A stretch of 64,000 nucleotides of DNA from NCBI RefSeq assembly GCF_020379485.1, contig NC_063442.1, positions 12,956,009 to 13,020,008 of the forward strand, written 5' to 3'. Shown here in pieces: positions 57,341-64,000 of the stretch; position 1 is the first letter of the stretch; each line of letters begins with the position of its first letter. Source of the stretch: Brassica napus (Eukaryota; Streptophyta; Magnoliopsida; Brassicales; Brassicaceae). The notes beneath the pieces were generated by a model. It made no database searches and had not been told where the DNA came from. It saw nothing but the letters and a program-made list of their open reading frames with translations. The position numbers were made by a program, and so were the translations under genes.

Positions 57341-58252
57341 GGAGATCTTAAGAGAATCTGCGAAACTGAGCTTAGTTTGAGATATCTCATTGTTGTCTCA
57401 CAAAATATGTGTTCAAGATTAGTAAACAGTATCTGGCAAATGTATCCCTTAAAAACAATGTCAAGGTGAGTGAACAGCTGAATTGAAAATGTTACGATTA
57501 TGAATCTCAGATATGATCTTTGTATGTTGTTTTCAGATGGGAGGAAGGAAAACAGTTCTGTTAGATGCCGTAAGCTGTAGGGTTCCGCTGGTAATTAAGC
57601 GATATACCGACAATTATATTTGGCGCAGACGTGACTCACCCAGAGAATGGGGAAGAGTCAAAGCCTTTCAATAGCTGCTGCAAAGATTATATTATCAACT
57701 CCATCCAATTTTATGACTCGGTTTTGTTTTTATGCTCAGGTTGTTGCTTCACAAGATATGCGGGTCTGGTTTGTGCTCAAGCTCACAGACAATAACTTAT
57801 ACAAGATTTGTATAAAACATGGCAAGATCCAGTACGCGGCTCTGTTAGTGATGGTATGATCAGGTAATAAACGGCCCAATGATTTAATTTCCAAGGTTTA
57901 AGTTTTATGTATGGTGATTTCACAAGTTTTACTTTGTAGGGAGCTTCTGATCTCATTTAGGAAAGCAACTTCAGATCATCTTTTTTACCGGTAAGTTTCT
58001 TTCTTCTCATTTCAGTAAAACTGTAATTATTTTTTCTCATTGGTGGTGTTTTTTTTATTCGCGCAGTGCCAGTGATGGAGTAAGTGAAGGGCAGTTCTAC
58101 CAAGTTTTACTCTACGAGTTGGATGCAATTCGTAAGGCTTGTGCGTTGCTTGAACCGAATTATCAGCCATCAGTGACATTCATTGTAGTACAGAAGCGGC
58201 ACCACACTCGTATTATGCACATCTTGCAGCATTTCGAGCACGTTTCTACATG
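57341..58252 (+). pseudogene. ARGONAUTE (AGO10/AGO1 type) PIWI-domain fragment
   Basis: Successive former exons can be followed across frameshifts: GDLKRICETEL, then in another frame [20 protein letters not shown], an intron, and MGGRKTVLLDAVSCRVPLV. After another shift come [16 protein letters not shown] (first catalytic Asp), an intron, VVASQD and LLISFRKAT, then [32 protein letters not shown] and [11 protein letters not shown]. The sequence then jumps straight to [13 protein letters not shown], which deletes about 120 residues including the catalytic His. The N-terminal, PAZ and MID domains are absent. At least four frameshifts or deletions make it a clear pseudogene. Gene order suggests AGO10 (AT5G43810, from memory) rather than AGO1. 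Confidence 0.88.
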
Positions 58253-58400
58253 CGCAAAGGGTTTAGCCCGAACCGTCTAGTTTATGGTACGCTTAGCAAT
58301 AAACTCATGGCTTCGAACAAAACAGAAATGGCATATAAGCTGTTTCTGAAGATCGAAGACGCTCGTTCGCGGATACTGGCACTTTTGATATTGATGTTCT
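58253..58400 (+). pseudogene. C-terminal fragment of a PPR protein fused to the AGO remnant
   Basis: Directly after FYM of the AGO piece, and in the same frame as that last piece, the sequence reads [20 protein letters not shown] and [14 protein letters not shown]. This is the pattern of a final pentatricopeptide (PPR) motif and tail. In Arabidopsis a PPR gene (AT5G43820, from memory) lies next to AGO10, so this junction looks like a deletion scar between two neighbours. Confidence 0.65.
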
Positions 58401-58690
58401 GTTTGTATGTTCACCACAGAAAACTGAAAAAGATCCCAGTCTTTGTATATTCAGTAGGGTTCATGATTGTCCTACTAGTAAAGTAAAGATTGTTGACATG
58501 TCTATCTTTAAGGATCAATATGTTGAGGGAAGGGAGAAGTTCCAGGTATGTGTTTTGATATTTGAAAAGCAAAATGGAGACGGCTCACAATCAGTAAAAA
58601 TGGAACTGAGCAAGAGGCTAATAGAGGAACGGGTTGGAGTAAAACCTTACATTGCAGATTTGCTTGGAGGTTCTTTCTCTTTTTTATGAG
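58401..58690 (+). pseudogene. unassigned exon-like sequence after the PPR tail
   Basis: Two stretches have coding character: [20 protein letters not shown] with EGREKF before a GT donor, and ELSKRLIEERVGVKPYIADL. I cannot name the family. They may belong to a third broken neighbour. Frames are interrupted. Confidence 0.35.
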
Positions 58691-58923
58691 ACGCATAGGT
58701 CAGAGTAAGCAAATAGAACCTGCTTAATTATTGAGTTACAATCATCATTCTCTGATTTATGTTTTGTTTCCCAAAAAGAGTCCTGCAGATACCATCTTAA
58801 ATCTTCGATTTTTTGGCACTTTCATGTCTTATCTTGAAACCAAGATACTGAGACTAGTTCCTTGTTCAAAACTTTTGCAATAATGTTTTTTCTTCTTCTC
58901 AAAATAAGCTTTATGTTCTTTGT

Positions 58924-59181
58924 TTATGGCATCTCCGTCTCTACTCCATTTTTTTCTCTAAAATGGAGTAAAAGTGAATATGAAGTAAGAAATGCTACAA
59001 CCCAACTTCATATCTCACTCCATCATGAAATTTACTCCATAAATGGAGTAATCTATTTTTTGTTTGTTCATTACTCCATTATAGAGTGGAAAATGAAGTA
59101 GAGTTGGAGCAATTTTACTTTATTTTTACTTTTACTCCATTTTAGAGAAAAAAATGAAGTTACACATTGAAGATGCTCTTA
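58924..59181. mobile_element. Tourist-type (PIF/Harbinger) MITE
   Basis: 252 bp (58927-59178) flanked by TTA on both sides (58924-58926 and 59179-59181). The left end 'ggcatctccgtctctactcc' and the inverted right end 'gagcatcttcaatg' are related. Inverted 'actccatttt...ctctaaaatggagt' blocks recur inside. Its ends are of the same type as the autonomous Harbinger at the start of the window. Confidence 0.78.
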
Positions 59182-59821
59182 CTGTTTGTACTAGGATAAG
59201 ACCCGATTGAGTTATATTATTAAACATATTGTATTGACAAATTTAAGATTTAAATATGATTGAATTTTTTTATATGTATAAAATTTTTGATTGTTTATAT
59301 AATCATCTATTTGTTGGACCGATACATTTGGATATTTTGTTTACTAATTTATTAGTAAATAAAATTTATATATTTTCGATTTTGAAGTTATACTAATTTT
59401 CAGAATATTAGATTTTTACTTTCTTTAAAAATACAATTAAAATTGGATTAGACTAATAATTTGAAGTATAATTTGGTTATGGATCACATTAAGATAACAT
59501 AAAATTTTGCAGCCCGGTTGGTATTATACTTAAAGCCCAAATATAGAAAGATGATGATATTATTTGTTTGTAACTGATACTTTGTATATGATGAAAGTTA
59601 GGTTAACATGATATATATCATTAACTACTATGAAAGGTTATTATTAATATTTTCCTAGACTACGAAAAATAATAAGGGAGGTGCCAAAGCTTTCTTAATC
59701 TTCAATATAAAATTTTCATAATTTAAGTTCCAAAGAATTGCGTTGCAAGAAAAAACATTTGATATATAAGTCGTTTGATAATAACAAAACAACTTAGTTT
59801 ATGTATTATTCTTTATATATA
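59182..59821. other. AT-rich spacer, no gene seen
   Basis: No ORF or TE boundary is supported until the Helitron terminus at 59822. Confidence 0.4.
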
Positions 59822-62176
59822 CTAGAGCCGGGGTCCGCCCTTCGCGCGGATAATATGTTTTATTAAAGTAAATTTTATATTTTTGTAGTTTTAAGTATCA
59901 GATATTGGAAGTTAAGTTTTGTTCGTTGTAGAATTAACCATAGAGTTTTTGTTTGAATGTGATACGGTGATCAGTTTCCGTTTTCTAAACAATAGTAAAT
60001 TTGAAAAATATATGGTTTTTTGCATTGAAGTGTAAATTTTAAAACAGTTGACTGGTGTCGGTTTCCGTCTTGTGGTTTGATCCCATGTGGAGGTATGCCA
60101 TTAGGCTTAGGATAGCAGTTTATTCCTCTTTTGAAAGCGTTGTATGATATCTATGTCGTTTGCAAAGTAAAAGCGCGATCCTGGTGTGGTTGTGAGTGAT
60201 AGTTTCCCTGAAAAGTGAAATATTTGTAAGCATTTAGTTAGACATAGACTTTATGTTTAGTTGATTACCTTCATGTAATCTTGGAATGATACTTGTGATG
60301 ATTACAATTTGGTTTTTCCTGGTAGATATGCGATTTAACTCCCTGAAATTAGCCGCCTCATTGTCCCATATAATTAGACACACCAATTTGGATATACAAA
60401 AAATTATTGTATTATATATTTATTTCTTAACGCAATCCAATGATGATTTTTTGTATTTGTGTTGTGGTTATATAAATCACTTCCTTAGATGAGGCATATG
60501 CGGCCAACAACATATGTGGGAATAATTTGTTTTTAGCGACAAAAATAGAGAATTTATTTGTATGTGTGATAGGTATGGGTTTTTTTTGATCTGGGAGGAA
60601 GTTGGTTGAACTTGCTAAGCTGATCAACTGGGGATAACGTTGGGGCCAGAAAATGTATGAAGAAATCGTTGGAATGTTTTCTTGAATCAGTGTTATAATT
60701 GTTGTCTCATTGATATTGATTATGTATGGTTGAACGGTAAGCATGTACCGTCGGTTATTGGGAAGAAGATTAAAATATCTAATGTGATAAATTTTCCCTT
60801 CCTCGAACCGTTGGTACATTGTGTCAGACGTAGAAATAGGCACCCGCCCTTCCATTTTTTGTTCCTGTTTAGTGGTTAAAAGCAATTATTTGAAATGTTG
60901 TTAGAATAATTAAATGAAAGTTGTTCCTAGGAAAGCATTTTTATTTGTGTGATTTGTGATGAGCCACATCCTAATGATCCTAGAGATAATTGTTTGTGGT
61001 CCGAGGTTGTCGCTCCCACTTGTTGTGAACTTCGGCTAGAATTACAAGAAAATAAATTGAAAACAAAAATAGAGAAAAATTGCAATTAAAAAATCAACTA
61101 AAAAATTATTAAAAAATTGTATTTTGAAAACGTATAATCTAAGACTATTACTTAATTATTTTTTTTATTTTTTAATGTTTTTTTAATATTTTTAATTAAA
61201 TTTTATATATCTAGGGTATAAGGATCATTTTACCAATTAAATAAAACATTTTGGTCATTCTATCAAAACTTTCCTTCTTTATCACAATTTTGTTTTGGTT
61301 TGTTTTTAAAACATATTATAAACAAATAAAATTTATTAATATATGGAAATAAAATTTCAGTTGTATAGGGTTTTTCGAGTTTTTGGTGGTGCTGGAAAAT
61401 AATTGGTCATTGTGACTTTAATCGTTTTAAACTATAAAGTAAGTTTTAAAATATGCAATTAATATATGTTTTTTGTATGGTTTAAAACTAATAAGATGTA
61501 AATAATGAAGAATATATTAAAACTAAATATATATATAAAACCAAATTTATGATAAACATAGTCAAACGATTCATAATTTGTAGGTTAAATTAAAAAACAT
61601 CTTCTAGATAAAAGGAAAATCTACATTTGTATTTGTGCATTAAATGAAAAAGGGAAATAATATGAAAAGCTTTTTTGCAAACAACCGAGTGCATTAACAA
61701 CTTGTATAATTTGTTTATTAGAGTTTTGGATAAATAATTAATATTTCAATAATAATAATGTTTTCATTCAAAAATGATTATATTTAAGTTGAAGATGAGA
61801 TGAGATGAAGAAGAAGAGAATCATGATGAGATGGAGTCGGTGATTAGGGTTAGGGTGAGGATGAGTGATCTTTTAGTTTTTAGAGAATTATATGTTTTAG
61901 GGTTTTTAGTATTAATGGGTCAGGGATTATGTTTTAGGGCCTTTAGTATATGAGTAATAATGGGTTAGGGCCTTTAGTATCTGAGTAATAATGGGCTGTT
62001 AAAATAGAGTGCTGAGAATGGTGTAAATGGGCTCTGAAATTTAGTAATAATGGACTGCGAAGGTTGGTCTTTCAAATCCAGTCCGGGATGACATGGCAGA
62101 TTGGTTGGTTCTCAATTTTTTTGCCCATGTGGCACCTCTAAAAAAGCTCCCATTTAGCTGTTTTTATATAGTTGGA
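59822..62176 (-). mobile_element. Helitron with RPA-like remnant
   Basis: The minus-strand 5' end is TCCAACTATATAAAAACAGC (62176) preceded by A. The 3' end carries the hairpin 'ccgcgcgaagggcgga' and finishes CCGGCTCTAG at 59822, followed by T. The total is 2355 bp. It retains an OB-fold (replication protein A-like) coding remnant at 60427-60885, an accessory gene found in plant Helitrons, but no Rep-helicase. Confidence 0.75.
60427..60885 (-). CDS. RPA1-like OB-fold protein remnant within the Helitron
   Basis: This is 152 codons on the same strand as the Helitron. The segment YQRFEEGKIYHIRYFNLLPN with NNRRYMLTVQPYIININETT matches the DUF223/replication factor A1 N-terminal OB-fold pattern common in Brassicaceae Helitrons (a 'YxxFxEGxxYxIxxF' opening, then a YxxT/VxxPY strand). 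The remainder is shorter than a complete RPA-like protein, and splicing has probably been lost. It is likely a decaying TE gene rather than a host gene. Confidence 0.6.
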   Translation of the reverse strand: MLLTTKQEQKMEGRVPISTSDTMYQRFEEGKIYHIRYFNLLPNNRRYMLTVQPYIININETTIITLIQENIPTISSYIFWPQRYPQLISLASSTNFLPDQKKPIPITHTNKFSIFVAKNKLFPHMLLAAYASSKEVIYITTTQIQKIIIGLR

Positions 62177-62335
62177 TTTATGTAGGTGAAGAATGCCTGA
62201 AAACCGAACAATATTTTTCTTTTTTCTTTTATTAACAAAATAATTTTGAATATATGCGTCTCTTTGCTATTAATAAAAATATCAACACTTAAATAAATAA
62301 TATTACTTTCAAATTTAAAGCAAAAAATATGCAAT
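62177..62335. other. spacer between Helitron and Cassandra element
   Basis: AT-rich, nothing supported. Confidence 0.4.
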
Positions 62336-62340
62336 ACTTG

Positions 62341-62688
62341 TGTAACATCCGAGTTGTGATATGTGAAAAGGCTTAAAAGAATTAATTTGGCTACCTATTT
62401 CACCAAATTTGACTTACTTTTTCCGGAGCACATCCTGAAAGAACTCTAGAGTTAAGCGTGCTTGAGCTGGAGTAGTGGAAGGATCGGTGACCTATCGGGA
62501 AGTGATTTGCATTAGCGTGCGAGTGAGGCCAAAGCATGGGGAAAGGTCATGTGGTGATTGCAGGGTCAGTAAACAATGATTTCGAACCTTGAAAAATTAA
62601 CGGACCGATCGCTGGAACGGGATGGGGCCCACGGACCGAGAGAGTGGGTGTGGGTGGCCCATTAGCTGTGGGCGGTCGGGGCGTTACA
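62341..62688 (+). repeat. Cassandra 5' LTR
   Basis: 348 bp, TG...CA ends, carrying the 5S-like segment at about 62423-62512. Confidence 0.9.
62423..62512 (+). other. 5S rRNA-derived segment in Cassandra 5' LTR
   Basis: It matches plant 5S rRNA through the A box (gagttaagcgtgcttgagc, 62449-62467) and the C box region (agtagtggaaggatcggtga). It then diverges after 'gggaagtg'. It is a promoter-bearing relic, not a functional rRNA gene. Confidence 0.85.
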
Positions 62689-62793
62689 AGTGGTATCAGA
62701 GCTGGTTAGCCATCTCAGTTCTGACCTGAGAGGCGTCTTGAGACCTGTCGTGGGGCGCAACGAGGACGTTGCGTTCTTTTAGAGGGGGTGAAT

Positions 62794-63143
62794 TGTAACA
62801 TCCCGAGTTGTGATATGTGAAAAAGCTTAAGAGAATTGATTTAGCTACCTATTTCACCAAATTTAACTTACCTTTTCTGGAGCACATCCTGAAAGAACTC
62901 CAGAGGTTAAGCGTGCTTGAGCTGGAGTAGTGGAAGGATGGGTGACTTATCCGGAAGTGATTTGCGATAGCGTGCAAGTGAGGCCAAAGCACGGAGAAAG
63001 GTCATGTGGTGATTGCAAGTTCAGTAAACAATGATTTCGAACCTTGAAAAATTAACGGACCGATCGCTGGAACTGGATGGGATCCACGGGCCGAGAGAGC
63101 GGGTGTGGGTGGCTCTTTAGCTGTGGACGGTCGGAGCGTTACA
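62794..63143 (+). repeat. Cassandra 3' LTR
   Basis: 350 bp with a second 5S-like segment (about 62877-62966). Here the C box reads 'aaggatgggtga', closer to 5S consensus than in the first LTR. Confidence 0.9.
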
Positions 63144-63148
63144 ACTTG

Positions 63149-63517
63149 AGCCATAATATATAGCAAACTTTGATTTAAATTGTTGTTCAAATAATACAGA
63201 CTAAGAATATATCTTACACTTTTAAAAAAAAGTTATTACTTTGGATCATAATATAAATCAACCTTGAGATATTAAAAGAAAAAGATTCATTTAATGAGAT
63301 CATTGAATATTAATTTAATGAGATCGTCAAGTATTAAGTTTATCATATCATAAACATTTATGTTTGAGTTAATATAAGTTTTTCTAGCAATTGGACTCTG
63401 GATTTACTGATTTTTTAATTGATTATTATATTACCATGTAAGTCAAATTGATATATACTTTATTAAAATAGGGAGTACAAATAAGAAATAACCCTAACAC
63501 TTACAACTTAATTACAA
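63149..63517. other. AT-rich spacer, no gene seen
   Basis: Contains a short direct repeat of 'tttaatgagatc' (about 63291 and 63313). Nothing else is supported. Confidence 0.4.
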
Positions 63518-64000
63518 CTAGATTTTGACCCGTGCAACCGCACGGGTGTTTGTTTTCACTTTTCTATACATAAATTATTGTTTTAGAACATAAGTGGTAT
63601 ATATTTTAATGTTAATCATATACTTAAATATTTATATAACTATTTCAAATACAATAATTTTATAATTTACATGTTATAATTAATTAATTGTTTAAACCTT
63701 ATGTATTTGCCACTTCTTATTATATATTTATCTTATTGTATTTGCATTTAGTTATTAAGCAAATTAATATATTCATGAGAAAATATATTTAAAAAATATT
63801 TTGTATTTAATTTATGCTAAATTCTGACACGTATTTCAAAACTGGATTTCTTTTTTACCAATATTTTTATGCTTATTCATTTTAGATAATTTATTATTGT
63901 ATCTATAAAAGTGTAAGATATGTTAATTTTTATACATGTATTATATAGTTTGTTAATTTTAAGTCGTTCTATCATCATATTATATTTTAAATAAATAGTT
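63518..64000 (-). mobile_element. Helitron, 3' part (continues beyond the window)
   Basis: The minus strand ends with the hairpin 'cccgtgcggttgcacggg' followed by TCAAAATCTAG at 63518 and T. Its body matches the copy at 16.7-18.15 kb and keeps the empty site of that copy's MITE. Confidence 0.8.

Larger units (their letters stand above)
62336..63148 (+). mobile_element. Cassandra TRIM retroelement with 5S rRNA sequence in its LTRs
   Basis: 803 bp (62341-63143) flanked by a perfect ACTTG duplication (62336-62340 and 63144-63148). The LTRs (62341-62688 and 62794-63143) begin TGTAACATCC and end GCGTTACA. The primer site TGGTATCAGAGC starts at 62691, and the polypurine tract 'agagggggtgaat' precedes the second LTR. 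Each LTR holds about 90 bp of 5S rRNA-like sequence including the internal polymerase III promoter. Non-coding, with a 105-bp interior. These are the defining traits of Cassandra. Confidence 0.92.

Noticed and set aside
62423..62512. A functional 5S rRNA gene
   Set aside because: The similarity covers only part of 5S, is diverged at its 3' end, and lies within an LTR with a matching copy 454 bp away.

Overview
This window is plant nuclear DNA from the mustard family, most likely a Brassica or close relative. The evidence is GT-AG spliced genes whose products resemble Arabidopsis proteins, very AT-rich intergenic DNA, and Brassicaceae-type transposable elements (TEs): Helitrons with CTRR ends, short TRIM retroelements, and Harbinger, MULE and hAT elements. 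The host genes lie in the order I recall for the Arabidopsis chromosome 5 interval around AT5G43460 to AT5G43820. The AGI numbers are from memory and the collinearity is inference.

Layout. 0-4 kb: a PIF/Harbinger transposon with both its Myb-like and DDE transposase genes open; its right end lies about 93 bp upstream of the next gene's ATG. 4.1-5.1 kb: an intact five-exon HR-like lesion-inducing (HRLI) membrane protein gene. 5.6-13.9 kb: tandem repeats, a Helitron, a Stowaway MITE and a GC-rich poly(A) retroposon with a 17-bp target-site duplication (TSD). 14.1 kb: an intact single-zinc-finger C2H2/EAR repressor gene. 14.6-30.2 kb: nested TEs, including a roughly 3.5-kb hAT-like element with long inverted ends and a MULE carrying a Copia element with identical LTRs but a broken reading frame. 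30.9-38.4 kb: a bHLH92-like gene on the minus strand, split inside an exon by a 6.7-kb LTR retrotransposon that has gag and protease but no reverse transcriptase. 38.5-47.5 kb: a tandem duplication, Helitrons, a LINE remnant split by a TRIM, and a MULE MITE. 48.4 kb: a small three-exon gene resembling HMA-fold proteins. 49.4-51.8 kb: a degenerate AT-rich tandem array next to a Helitron end. 54.8-55.6 kb: an intact Aux/IAA gene close to IAA4. 57.3-58.7 kb: a decayed ARGONAUTE PIWI fragment joined to a PPR tail. 58.9-64 kb: a Tourist MITE, a Helitron with an RPA-like remnant, a Cassandra retroelement carrying 5S rRNA sequence in its LTRs, and another Helitron end.

Four host genes look intact: HRLI, C2H2, HMA-like and IAA4-like. 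Two are pseudogenes: bHLH92-like and AGO/PPR. The genes share no operon-like logic. The main story is fractionation of a conserved chromosome block by deletion and by nested TE insertions, many of them placed to the base by their TSDs or by an empty related site elsewhere in the window. I found no convincing new multi-gene system. The most unusual items are the Cassandra 5S element, the gag-protease-only retroelement inside bHLH92, the Copia copy with identical LTRs and a broken frame, the retroposed GC-rich sequence, the AGO-PPR scar and the 24-G run upstream of the Aux/IAA gene.
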